From: Chloroflexota bacterium
GTDB lineage: Bacteria > Chloroflexota > FW602-bin22 > JACPRP01
Length of the DNA: 64,000 nt
NCBI GenBank assembly: GCA_016210495.1
Contig: JACQUC010000185.1
Location: forward strand, 62,001 to 126,000
Reading direction: 5' to 3'
The position numbers and the translations under genes were made by a program. Of the stretch, positions 15,968 through 24,220 are shown piece by piece; position 1 is the first letter of the stretch; each line of letters begins with the position of its first letter. The notes under the pieces were generated by a model. That model worked only from the letters and a program-made list of their open reading frames with translations, was not told where the DNA came from and did not search any database.

Positions 15968-16981
15968 ATGAAGTACAACGTCGCCATCGTCGGCGCCACC
16001 GGTCTGGTGGGACAGGAGTTCATCAAGATCTTGCAGCAGCGACATTTCCCGCTTCGCGGAATACGGTTGCTGGCATCAGACCGCTCCGCGGGCCGCAAGA
16101 TGTTTTATCACAACCAGGCAATAGAGGTTCAAGAGACCAGCACTCGCTCGTTCAAAGACATAGACATAGCCTTCTTCTCTGCCGGCACTGAAATCAGCCA
16201 GACGTTTGCGCCGCCTGCGGCCAAGAACGGGACGGTCGTCATCGACAATAGCGCAGCGTTTCGGATGGATCCAGACGTGCCCCTGGTCGTTCCAGAGGTG
16301 AATCCCCAGGACCTGGCCGCCAACGGCGCGCGCCTCATCGCCAATCCGAACTGCTCCACTATCCAGATGGTCGTCGCCCTATATCCCCTGCACAGAGTGA
16401 ACCCCATCAAACGAATCGTCGTGGACACGTACCAATCGGTGGCCGGGACAGGATCGGCCGCGATCGAGGAGCTTACTGGCCAGACTAAGCTGATTCTCGA
16501 GGGCAAGTCGGTGATTCCTCACGTGTATCCGCATCAGATAGCTTTCAATCTCCTGCCGGAGATCGACGTCTTCCTGGATAACGGGTACTCGAAGGAGGAG
16601 TGGAAGTTGGTGCAGGAAACCAGGAAGATCATGCACGCGCCCGAGATCGCCATTTCGGCGACCGCGGTGCGTGTGCCCGTGTTTGTGGGCCATTCGGAGG
16701 CCATTCACGTGGAATTCACCAACCGGATGGGTCTCGAAGAAGTGTGCTCGATCTTGAGCAGCGCGCCGGGAGTGAGGGTCCTGGACGATCCAGGCGTAAG
16801 TCTCTATCCACACGCTTGGGCCGTGGCAGGCCACGACGAAGTGTACGTCGGGCGCATTCGGCAGGATGCGTCCCATCCCAATGGCATCGCGATGTGGGTG
16901 GTGGCGGATAACGTGCGCAAGGGAGCGGCACTGAACGCGGTGCAGATCGCGGAGAAGATGATCGTACAGGGGCTGATCTAG
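15968..16981 (+). CDS. asd: Aspartate-semialdehyde dehydrogenase
   Basis: A 337-residue NADP-dependent enzyme making L-aspartate 4-semialdehyde, the branch point to lysine/diaminopimelate, threonine and methionine. The N-terminal Rossmann motif is VAIVGATGLVGQE. The catalytic cysteine is C129 in NPNCSTIQ. SVAGTGSAAIEEL binds substrate, and RVPVFVGHSEAI carries the conserved region before the active-site His. ATG at 15968 follows GAGGAGGAAGTGAG. The length is normal and all hallmark residues are present. Confidence 0.95.
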   Translation: MKYNVAIVGATGLVGQEFIKILQQRHFPLRGIRLLASDRSAGRKMFYHNQAIEVQETSTRSFKDIDIAFFSAGTEISQTFAPPAAKNGTVVIDNSAAFRMDPDVPLVVPEVNPQDLAANGARLIANPNCSTIQMVVALYPLHRVNPIKRIVVDTYQSVAGTGSAAIEELTGQTKLILEGKSVIPHVYPHQIAFNLLPEIDVFLDNGYSKEEWKLVQETRKIMHAPEIAISATAVRVPVFVGHSEAIHVEFTNRMGLEEVCSILSSAPGVRVLDDPGVSLYPHAWAVAGHDEVYVGRIRQDASHPNGIAMWVVADNVRKGAALNAVQIAEKMIVQGLI

Positions 16982-17054
16982 GTCCCTGCCTTGTGTCTGT
17001 CGCACGTCTGTTTGACGGCCTTCGGCAGGCCATCTCACGTCAGGGTTTTGAGTC

Positions 17055-18647
17055 GTGGGCATTGATCGGCACGAGCGCAAGACCATTGCTATAGACAGTT
17101 GCGAGATCGAGCGCCTGAAGCTCATCGAGGCGGCTCTCACCTCTGCGGCCGAGGGCGTCGTCGTCATCGACTCACACTGGCGCGTCGTTTTCATCAACGA
17201 TGCCGGCAAACGCCTGGTGCATCGAGCGCTATCCGCGGATCTCTCGATTGCCGCACAGGCGGCGGCGTTTAACCTGCGCTACCCGGATGACCGGCCGGTC
17301 CCGCCGGAGGACCTGCCCCTGGCCCGGGCGTTGCGAGGCGAAACCGTGACCGAGGCGCGGGTCATACTTACGAGGCCAGACGGCACCGACGTTTATCTCG
17401 GCAGCTCGAACAGCCCGATCAAGGACGGGGAGGGCAACGTCGTCGGGGCCGTCGCCGTCTTTCGAGACGTCACCGGGCGCCACAAGAGAGAGGACTCCTG
17501 GCGACAGGCAAAGGAGTACTCCGACAAGCTGGTCGAGACGGCTAACGTGCTGGCCCAACGTCGGGCAGCCGAGCTGCAGAGCGTCCTCGATAATATGCTC
17601 GACGGCGTGTATGCCTGCGACGTCGAAGGGCGCGTTATCCTCGTCAACGAGGCCGGCGTGCACCTGCTGGGCTTCGACGATTTCGAGCAGACACAGCGCG
17701 CCCTGCCCGACTTCCCCAGGATACTCAATATTCGCCACCTCGATGGAACGCCGGTGAGTCCCTCTGAGCTACCCCTCGCCCGTGCGCTCATCGGGGAGAT
17801 CGTGGTGCAAGAAGATGAGATAGTGTGCAACCAGCGGACGCACCGAGACATGCGCGTCCGTACCAACGCCGCCCCCATCAGGAACGACGCGGGCGAGATC
17901 GTCGGCGCGGTCGAGGTGGCCAGGGATGTGACCGAGCTCACCGAGCTCGACGAGCTGAAGGACCAGTTCATCGCCGTCGCGGCGCACGAGCTCAAGACGC
18001 CGGTCGCGGTAATGAAAGGCTATGCGCAGATGCTCCTGCGCGCCTCCGAAGGCGTGCCAGCTTCGTTCCCAAGGATGTTCGAGGCCATTGCCAGGGGCGC
18101 GGATCGCATCGACGCTATCGTCAAGGACCTGTTGGACGTTTCCCAGCTCCATCTCGGCCAAACGGAGCTGGTGATCGATAGGATCGACCTCCCCGAAATC
18201 GTCGAGCAGATCGTCGCGCGCACAGCGCTGAACGCCCCCACCCACCGTATCCGCCTGGTGCGCGCCGACCCGGTGGTTGTCCACGGCGACCGCGACCGCC
18301 TGGAGAGCGTTTTGACAAATCTGATCGACAATGCCATCCGATACTCGCCGTATGGGGGCGAGGTAGACATCGCCGTGGCTGCCCGGCAAGACGAGGTCGT
18401 GGTGTCAGTGGCAGATCACGGCGTGGGCATTCCGAGGAACAAGCAGGCGCGCATCTTTCAGCGCTTCTACCGTGCCCACGACGGCTCCCCTTACGACTAC
18501 GGCGGGATGGGTGTGGGACTCTACATCTCTCGCGAGACCATCTCTCGCCACCACGGCAGGATGTGGTTCGAAAGCGAGGAGGGCGCCGGCAGCACCTTCT
18601 ATTTCAGCCTTCCCCTCTCGGATGATACCAGCGACAAGGGTTGCTAG
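17055..18647 (+). CDS. Sensor histidine kinase with two PAS domains
   Basis: A 530-residue kinase without obvious transmembrane segments, so probably cytoplasmic. PAS1 spans about residues 15-145 and ends GAVAVFRDVTGRH. PAS2 spans about 165-295 and ends GAVEVARDVTEL. The HisKA dimerisation helix has AAHELKTPVAVMKG with the phosphoacceptor H311. The HATPase_c domain shows the N box (LIDNAIRYSPYGGEV), G1 (VADHGVGIPRNKQ), the F box and G2 (GMGVGLYISRE). No response regulator is adjacent, so the partner is encoded elsewhere. GTG at 17055 is the start; the ligand sensed by the PAS domains is unknown. Confidence 0.93.
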   Translation: MGIDRHERKTIAIDSCEIERLKLIEAALTSAAEGVVVIDSHWRVVFINDAGKRLVHRALSADLSIAAQAAAFNLRYPDDRPVPPEDLPLARALRGETVTEARVILTRPDGTDVYLGSSNSPIKDGEGNVVGAVAVFRDVTGRHKREDSWRQAKEYSDKLVETANVLAQRRAAELQSVLDNMLDGVYACDVEGRVILVNEAGVHLLGFDDFEQTQRALPDFPRILNIRHLDGTPVSPSELPLARALIGEIVVQEDEIVCNQRTHRDMRVRTNAAPIRNDAGEIVGAVEVARDVTELTELDELKDQFIAVAAHELKTPVAVMKGYAQMLLRASEGVPASFPRMFEAIARGADRIDAIVKDLLDVSQLHLGQTELVIDRIDLPEIVEQIVARTALNAPTHRIRLVRADPVVVHGDRDRLESVLTNLIDNAIRYSPYGGEVDIAVAARQDEVVVSVADHGVGIPRNKQARIFQRFYRAHDGSPYDYGGMGVGLYISRETISRHHGRMWFESEEGAGSTFYFSLPLSDDTSDKGC

Positions 18648-18652
18648 TAGTC

Positions 18653-18706
18653 GATTGTGTGTAGTGTGTAGGGACGTTGCATGCAACGTCCCTACACACA
18701 ATCGTG
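18653..18706. repeat. Long perfect palindrome after the histidine kinase
   Basis: A 34-base perfect palindrome (18665-18698; half-site TGTGTAGGGACGTTGCA) is flanked by GATTGTGT on the left and ACACAATC on the right, extending the fold to about 50 bases. GCCCCTAC follows at 18711-18718. No T-tract is present. It belongs to the GTAGGG(G)C repeat set seen across the window. Confidence 0.75.
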
Positions 18707-18897
18707 GAACGCCCCTACAAGGGTTGCCTCCCCTCTTTCCTGACCTACCTCCCTTGGAATGGAACTTGCTCTAATTAGGCCAGAGCTAACCGACCGCGTC
18801 TGCCGCTCAGGCAAGGACGTTCTCGACGGCTGTGTTCCGTCGTAGAAGGCCATCGCCGAGCGGCAGCGCCTTTTGTGGGTCGTGGGAGGTAGTAGAG

Positions 18898-19698
18898 GTG
18901 AAAAACCTTCTTAGAATACTGGCCATCTTGGTGCTCCTGGGCACGACATTGGCTCTGCCAGCGCCAATCGCCTATGCAGAGCCCAGCGGTACCGAGCAGG
19001 CTGTCCATCAACTAGTCATAGGCTTTGAAACACAGCAGCAGCTCGAACCTGAGTTGGTAACTGCGCTAAGTCTTCTGTGGGAGACTTCTTCCGGAGAGGA
19101 ACTGGCAGAGCTCGCGGTCAATTTCGTGGACACCGGTGGAACCATAATGTTCGCCGATCTTCCGGCGTGGACGGCGCCCGATGGGCGATTGGCCGAGATA
19201 GTGCTGGGAAACATCGACAGGTATTCGATGTTTGATCCGGAGTCCAGCTACGGGAACATGCGTGTCAACAGCCTGCTGCGCGGCTCGCCCGAGGCTGCTG
19301 CTGCCGTGATAGCTCACGAGGCGACGCATCTGCACGACCAGACGACGTTGGGGCACGACTTTCTCAACACGCCAACCGGCTGCTTCAAGACGGAGGTAAA
19401 CGCGTTCTTGACCGGCATGAGCGTCTGGTCGGAGCTACGTGTACGACCCGACTTGCTCAGCTCATTGCCAAGTCAAAAAGAGCGGGAGGCAGTCAGTGCA
19501 CTCGAGTTCCAATTTGCATTCTACTCTGATCTCGTGGACGAGCTCGAGCCGGGTGCGGCGCAGGCACAGATCACCAAACGAATAGAGGCGCTGTATGCCG
19601 ATCAGTGCCTGTCAGTGCGCAGACGGCCAGCCATCGGTACAACGCTGTGGAGCAAGGCAGCGTTCGATGCTACTACGCTAGACAGGTTTGACAAGTAG
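18898..19698 (+). CDS. Secreted zincin-like putative metalloprotease
   Basis: A 266-residue protein with a classic signal peptide (KNLLRILAILVLLGTTLAL, cleavage probably after AYA near residue 24). The sole enzymatic motif is the HExxH zinc site IAHEATHLHDQ, with H140, E141 and H144; a distal Glu such as that in FKTEVNAFL could be the third ligand. It resembles DUF-type extracellular peptidase domains with a central HEATH helix and little else. GTG at 18898 is chosen because GGGAGGT precedes it and the signal peptide starts there. Substrate and family are not recognised. Confidence 0.7.
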   Translation: MKNLLRILAILVLLGTTLALPAPIAYAEPSGTEQAVHQLVIGFETQQQLEPELVTALSLLWETSSGEELAELAVNFVDTGGTIMFADLPAWTAPDGRLAEIVLGNIDRYSMFDPESSYGNMRVNSLLRGSPEAAAAVIAHEATHLHDQTTLGHDFLNTPTGCFKTEVNAFLTGMSVWSELRVRPDLLSSLPSQKEREAVSALEFQFAFYSDLVDELEPGAAQAQITKRIEALYADQCLSVRRRPAIGTTLWSKAAFDATTLDRFDK

Positions 19699-19741
19699 CG
19701 GGCCACTCGTCAAAGGCTGTAGCGTAGTTCGTGCAGTTTGC

Positions 19742-20524
19742 TCATTTGATCAATCGCCTGCGCATCAGCACGAGGGCAAAATAGAAGCTGACGCCGCCCA
19801 CGACGGCAAGCCAGATCAGGTCGAGCAAGATGGCCGCATCGAGCCGGCCGGCCGCCAGAGCACGAGCGGGTGCAACCATGTGCGTCAGCGGCAGGAGCCA
19901 GGCCAGTTGCTGGACGACCGGCGGAAGGGAGCTAAGTGGGAAAAAGACGCCAGAGAATAGGAAAAGGGGCGTCAACCCGAGCGTGACATAGTAGTTGAAG
20001 AAGTAGATCGACGGCGAAGCGGCTGTGAACACCATCGCCAGCGCGGCGAAGACGAAGCCGCCCAGGGCCACGACGGGGAGCAGCCCGAATGCGGCCGGGA
20101 AAGACAGCAGGCCCAGTGCCGAGACCACGATGAAGACGGCCAGCGCGGAAAACATGGCACGCGCCGTCCCCCAAAGGATTTCCCCGGCGATAACGTCCTC
20201 GATGCTAACGGGCGTAGCGATCATAGCGTCGAAAGTTTTCTGGAACTCCATTCTGATCCAGGAGGCGTAGGTACACTCGAAAGATGCCGTCCACATGGCC
20301 GCCGTGGCCACGATGGCGGGCGCCAGAAACCCCAGATAGCTCTGGCCCTCGATCGGCTGGACAAAGGCGCCGAGGCCGAAACCCAGGGCCACCAGGTACA
20401 GCACGGGCTCCACGAACGGCGGCCATAGCTCCGTCAGCCAGAGACGCAGGAACGTATCGCGGTTGCGCTGCCAGACGTGGTAGAAACGGTGGCTGAGCGA
20501 GGGCGGTGTGAGCAGCCAGCTCAT
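19742..20524 (-). CDS. ABC-2 type transporter permease
   Basis: A 260-residue membrane protein with six hydrophobic helices. It starts WLLTPPSLSHRFYHVWQRN and carries the ABC-2 family pattern around LPPVVQQLAWLLPLTHMV. This is the NodJ/DrrB type of permease that exports drugs, lipids or polysaccharide precursors. Its ATG overlaps the stop of the ATPase gene by 4 bases, so the two form one transporter. It converges on the zincin gene, with about 40 bases between them. The transported substrate is unknown. Confidence 0.9.
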   Translation of the reverse strand: MSWLLTPPSLSHRFYHVWQRNRDTFLRLWLTELWPPFVEPVLYLVALGFGLGAFVQPIEGQSYLGFLAPAIVATAAMWTASFECTYASWIRMEFQKTFDAMIATPVSIEDVIAGEILWGTARAMFSALAVFIVVSALGLLSFPAAFGLLPVVALGGFVFAALAMVFTAASPSIYFFNYYVTLGLTPLFLFSGVFFPLSSLPPVVQQLAWLLPLTHMVAPARALAAGRLDAAILLDLIWLAVVGGVSFYFALVLMRRRLIK

Positions 20525-21444
20525 TCGCGGAGTCCCCTGCCGGCCAGCTTGAGAAAGACGTCTTCGAGAGATGCCTGGCGATAGGCTATGCCCCTGGCGT
20601 GCAGGCCGAGGCGTGCAGGCAAGTCCCGCAGCGCAGCGCCGTCGCTGCCGAACACGTAGACCGTGTTCTCTACCTCCTCCACACTCAGGCCCAACTCACT
20701 TAACCGGCGCACGGCCGCCGCTCTGTCGTGCGGCTCCAACCTCAGCTCAAGCACCTCTCTGCCCACGTGTCTCTCCACCAGCTCTTCGGGTGCGCCACAG
20801 GTGAGTATCCTCCCCAAGTCCATAATCACCAGGCGATCGCAGAGCTGCGCCGCTTCCTCCATATAATGCGTCGTTAGCACCATCGTCACGCCCTGCTCCT
20901 TGAGGAAGCGCAGCTTCTGCCAGACAAGGTGGCGCCCCTGGGGATCCAGCCCGGTGGTGGGCTCGTCCAGAATCATGAGCCGAGGCTGATTTATCAGCGC
21001 CCGACATACGAGCAGCCGTCGCTTCATGCCTCCTGACAACTGGTCGATGCGACTGTGTTGCTTGTCCAGTAACTGGAGCAGCTCCAGATACTCCAGCGCT
21101 CTGCCAAGGGCCACCGGTTTCGGAATGTCGAAGTAGCGGGCATAAACGAGCAGATTCTCCAGCACGGTCAGATCGGGGTCGAGGTTGTTATCCTGCGGTA
21201 CAACCCCGACGATCGACTTTATGTCGCGCGGCGAGGTGCGCACGTCCAGCGAGGCCACGCACAGCTCTCCGCCGGTCACCGGCGACACGCAAAAGATCAT
21301 CTTCATCGTGGTCGTCTTGCCCGCCCCGTTCGGCCCGAGGAAACCGAAGCATTCCCCTTCTTCTACGGCGAAGTCGACGTGGTCGACGGCGACCAGGTCG
21401 CCATACTTCTTGGTGAGGCCTTTGGCCACGATAATAGGTGCCAA
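20521..21444 (-). CDS. ABC transporter ATP-binding protein (DrrA/NodI type)
   Basis: A 307-residue ATPase with Walker A GPNGAGKTTT, Q-loop VVPQDNNLD, signature LSGGMKRRL, Walker B LMILDEPTTGLD and the H-loop LTTHYMEEA. The C-terminal extension of ~85 residues is typical of DrrA/CcmA-like exporters (DUF4162). TTG at 21442-21444 is preferred because GAGGAG lies 8 bases upstream and LAPIIVAKGLTKKYG is the usual opening; the frame remains open for 20 further codons upstream. It is co-transcribed with the permease. Confidence 0.93.
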   Translation of the reverse strand: MAPIIVAKGLTKKYGDLVAVDHVDFAVEEGECFGFLGPNGAGKTTTMKMIFCVSPVTGGELCVASLDVRTSPRDIKSIVGVVPQDNNLDPDLTVLENLLVYARYFDIPKPVALGRALEYLELLQLLDKQHSRIDQLSGGMKRRLLVCRALINQPRLMILDEPTTGLDPQGRHLVWQKLRFLKEQGVTMVLTTHYMEEAAQLCDRLVIMDLGRILTCGAPEELVERHVGREVLELRLEPHDRAAAVRRLSELGLSVEEVENTVYVFGSDGAALRDLPARLGLHARGIAYRQASLEDVFLKLAGRGLRE

Positions 21445-21637
21445 GCGCGCCGCTCCTCGGTTTGATCCAATCCCAATATAGCTTATGGCCGGCAGCCGCG
21501 TCAAACCATTTTCCTATTGACCGTGGGAGTGTCGGCAAGGTAAATTGGTCGAGGCACTAAGAAGCCAATCCGCGGGTCCGGAACTTGCGGTTGTTTGCAC
21601 CCGTGGTCCGTGTAGGCCAAGCAAGTGTAGCAGCAGG

Positions 21638-22873
21638 ATGAACAGCAGAATGGAGTGCAGTGTGCGGGATATGCCTAATAGGCTGCGATGGGGCACCTTT
21701 CGAAACCTTGTGGCTATTCTTGCCCTGGCGCTGGCAATGGGTTACCTGGGAGGCCCGAAACCCTCCTGGGCCGTGGGGCCTCCCTACCGCGCATACCTTC
21801 CGGCCGTCTTCGTAGGTTACAATGGGGCGGGTCAGGAGGGCGCGTACTACAACGGCGCGTTCGGATACGGTATGTTCACGGTCTACCCGAACAGCGAAGC
21901 AAAGGTCGCCGAGCTCGGCTTCGGCTATGTGAAGTACTACGCGAAATGGGCCGATTACGAGTCAACCAAAGGCCAATATGCGTGGTTGGCCTCGCCAGCG
22001 ACCGATCGGGTTAAGACGATGGCCGAGCGAGCGGCAGCTCTCGGCGTTCGTGTGGTCGTGCGGTTGGACTACCCGCCGGCGTGGGCCGCGCCCGGCTCAG
22101 GCAACCGTCCTCCGGCCAACCCTGCTGACTTTGGCAACTTCGTGGGCGCCTACGCGCAGTTTATGAAGGGCCGGGTTGCGGCCTACGAGATATGGAACGA
22201 GCCGAATCTGAGCTGGGAGTGGGGCAATATGTCGCCCGACCCCGAGCGCTACACGCAGCTTTTGATGGCGGCGTACCCCCGCATCAAAGCCGCCGACCCG
22301 CAGGCAATCGTGATCAGCGCGGGGTTGGCCTCCACGGGCGGGGATGGAGGCGTAACGGCTATGAACGACGTCGAGTTCATCGACCGAATGTACCGGGCGG
22401 GGGCGCGGAACTACTTCGACGCGCTGGGCTCGCACCCATACGGCTTTGCCAATTCGCCCGAGACACGCAACGGAAACAATGTCACCGACTTTCAGCGTGC
22501 CGCCGATCAGCACGCGGTGATGGAGCGATACGGGGACGGCGCAAAGAGGGTGTGGGCGACGGAGTTCGGCTGGCTCCTGGACCCGGCCTACTATGGCCAT
22601 CCGGAGTACGTTAATAGCCCCCTCTGGGCAGGACGCCAGTGGCAGCGTGTTGCTCCCCAGACCCAGGCCGACTATGTCGTGCGCGCCTACCAGTACGCTT
22701 ACGCCAACTGGCCGTGGATGGCCGTGATGATGCTGTTCAACCTCGACTTCAGCATGGTGGACTACTATCCACCCGAGGAGCCAATGCGGTGGTACTCGAT
22801 CGTCAACGCCGACTACAGCCCGCGCCCGGCCTACACCGCGCTAAGGACGATGGCAAAACCGATCTGGCGATAA
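21638..22873 (+). CDS. Secreted clan GH-A glycoside hydrolase (GH5/GH39-like)
   Basis: About 411 residues with an N-terminal signal or anchor segment (NLVAILALALAMGYLGG) and a (beta/alpha)8 barrel. The acid/base glutamate is E188 in YEIWNEPN and the nucleophile E309 in WATEFGW, the two signatures of clan GH-A. Early barrel strands read AELGFGYVKYYAKWADYE, typical of GH39/GH5-like enzymes. The start is uncertain: ATG at 21638 or 21650. It stands alone, upstream of a palindromic repeat. The likely role is hydrolysis of a beta-linked cell-surface or environmental polysaccharide; exact specificity is unknown. Confidence 0.85.
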   Translation: MNSRMECSVRDMPNRLRWGTFRNLVAILALALAMGYLGGPKPSWAVGPPYRAYLPAVFVGYNGAGQEGAYYNGAFGYGMFTVYPNSEAKVAELGFGYVKYYAKWADYESTKGQYAWLASPATDRVKTMAERAAALGVRVVVRLDYPPAWAAPGSGNRPPANPADFGNFVGAYAQFMKGRVAAYEIWNEPNLSWEWGNMSPDPERYTQLLMAAYPRIKAADPQAIVISAGLASTGGDGGVTAMNDVEFIDRMYRAGARNYFDALGSHPYGFANSPETRNGNNVTDFQRAADQHAVMERYGDGAKRVWATEFGWLLDPAYYGHPEYVNSPLWAGRQWQRVAPQTQADYVVRAYQYAYANWPWMAVMMLFNLDFSMVDYYPPEEPMRWYSIVNADYSPRPAYTALRTMAKPIWR

Positions 22874-22881
22874 TCACGGTG

Positions 22882-22925
22882 CACTCGTAGGCGTCCGCCT
22901 GAGGCGGACGCGTGCCTGTTCGAGT
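22882..22925. repeat. Nested palindrome after the glycoside hydrolase
   Basis: An outer stem CACTCG/CGAGTG (22882-22887, 22920-22925) encloses CGTCCGCC-TGA-GGCGGACG (22892-22910). The inner part is the same design as the TCA-loop hairpin at 9871-9887. The 130 bases after it hold no gene. Confidence 0.65.
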
Positions 22926-23056
22926 GCCGAGATCTCTAAATCACGGCGGGCGCTTAGAAGAATAGTCCCCGTCGCATTCAAGACAGGACCAGGGCGATCA
23001 CGCTCGGCTGGATCGCAGGTGGTGTACAGCCCCCGGCCCTGTAGTCACGGCGTGTG

Positions 23057-23065
23057 TGGTATACT
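23057..23065 (+). promoter_or_regulatory. Extended -10 of the Phd/PIN module
   Basis: TGGTATACT: a TG extension (23057-23058) and TATACT (23060-23065) without a recognisable -35. Transcription would start about 55 bases before the antitoxin ATG. Confidence 0.5.
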
Positions 23066-23124
23066 ATTACAAGTCCAGGGCGCACTGGCGAACCTTCACT
23101 CTTGTCGTTAGGAGAACGAGGCAC

Positions 23125-23421
23125 ATGGCCAAGGCATTGAAAAAGATACAGCTTGGAGCAGGAACAAATCTGCTCGGCATCTTGGAAGACGTCCATATGG
23201 ATAAGGTCCCTCGTCTTATCGAACGTCATGGGGAGCCCCTCGCGGTAGTGTTGAGCCCGGATGACTACCACGCCCCAGGCGCCGTGCCCAAAAGTAAGCG
23301 GCTAAAGAGGCGTCTAATGGCGCTAGCGGGCGCGTGGAGCGACTTGGACGCTGACCGCATGATCGAAGAACTGTATAAGGCGCGCCACGATGCACCACCT
23401 AGCCCCGCTCCCCAGTTATGA
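23125..23421 (+). CDS. Phd/YefM-like antitoxin
   Basis: A 98-residue protein whose N-terminal half matches the Phd/YefM fold pattern: a short helix, then the sequence KVPRLIERHGEPLAVVLSPD, in which a helix is followed by a hydrophobic strand with an L/V-SP(D/E)DY end. The C-terminal ~45 residues are basic and then helical, the toxin-neutralising tail. ATG at 23125 follows GGAGAACGAGG. The stop overlaps the toxin start (ATGA). Proteins of this kind bind their own promoter and block a cognate toxin; here the partner is a PIN RNase. Confidence 0.75.
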   Translation: MAKALKKIQLGAGTNLLGILEDVHMDKVPRLIERHGEPLAVVLSPDDYHAPGAVPKSKRLKRRLMALAGAWSDLDADRMIEELYKARHDAPPSPAPQL

Positions 23422-23807
23422 GCTACCTTCTAGATGCTGATTGGGTCATTAGCTTTCTCAATGGCAGGCCTAACGCCGTTCAGCTCGTTGAGAAGCTGGC
23501 CAACAGGGGGCTTGCCATCAGCATTATCACCTGGGGAGAGGTCTACGAGGGGCTAATTGGGCTTCCCTCGTTCGCCCGGCATATGGTCGCGTTCGAGGAG
23601 CTTACGGCAACGACGGAGATCATTTCGCTCGATACTGAGGTAGCCCGCCGATACGCGGTGATCCGATCTGATCTGCGCTCGCGGGGTCTGCTCCTGGCCG
23701 ACAACGACCTGTGGATCGCGGCCACTGCCCTTGCCCGGGACTTAACGCTGGTCAGTCGTGACCAGCACTTCGAACGGATTCCGGGTCTCAAACTGCACCA
23801 GGGCTAG
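23418..23807 (+). CDS. PIN-domain ribonuclease toxin (VapC-like)
   Basis: A 129-residue PIN domain with the acidic active site at D6 (LLDADW), E41 (ITWGEVYEG), D97 (LADNDLWIAATAL) and D115 (LVSRDQHF). Length and motif spacing are standard for VapC, which cleaves tRNA or rRNA loops in a Mg-dependent manner when the antitoxin is degraded. It overlaps the antitoxin gene by 4 bases, so expression is coupled. Confidence 0.9.
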   Translation: MSYLLDADWVISFLNGRPNAVQLVEKLANRGLAISIITWGEVYEGLIGLPSFARHMVAFEELTATTEIISLDTEVARRYAVIRSDLRSRGLLLADNDLWIAATALARDLTLVSRDQHFERIPGLKLHQG

Positions 23808-23929
23808 CTCTCTTGGTGTGGGCTGCGGCGGCAAGCCGCCACTGTCGGAAAGGCGCCTGCTCAATCCAAGATGGGGACATCCGTTCAGTAAGATTGAATG
23901 CACAAACCCTGGGGTGGCAAGCAACTCAC

Positions 23930-23958
23930 TTGCTAGATCACCGGGAATCATCTATACT
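23930..23958 (+). promoter_or_regulatory. Promoter of tRNA-Pro
   Basis: TTGCTA (23930-23935), 17 bases, TATACT (23953-23958). The predicted start near 23965 is 5 bases before the mature tRNA. The 120 bases between the PIN gene and this site hold only a GGCGGCAAGCCGCC palindrome. Confidence 0.65.
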
Positions 23959-23969
23959 TCTTATCGAAG

Positions 23970-24046
23970 CGGGGTGTAGCGCAGTTGGTTAGCGCGCATG
24001 GTTTGGGACCATGAGGTCCCCAGTTCGAGTCTGGGCACCCCGACCA
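23970..24046 (+). tRNA. tRNA-Pro (anticodon UGG)
   Basis: A full cloverleaf can be drawn: acceptor CGGGGTG/CACCCCG, D arm GCGC with loop AGTTGGTTA, anticodon stem CATGG/CCATG with loop TTTGGGA (anticodon TGG), T arm CCCAG/CTGGG with loop TTCGAGT, discriminator A. CCA is encoded (24044-24046). No integrase or attachment duplication is seen beside it. Confidence 0.97.
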
Positions 24047-24220
24047 CTGTTTTTGCGCCCCTAGCACAAAATTCCCACTCTCAATAGTACTAAACACCCA
24101 CCCCAAATGACGCATGCTCAATTGCGTGCTTCGGGCGTCGCCTCGTATACTATCCACAGGCCGAAAAGGCTCTCCGCGGGTGATCGAAATCCGGCCGACG
24201 GCCGAGCATAGCAACTGGGG

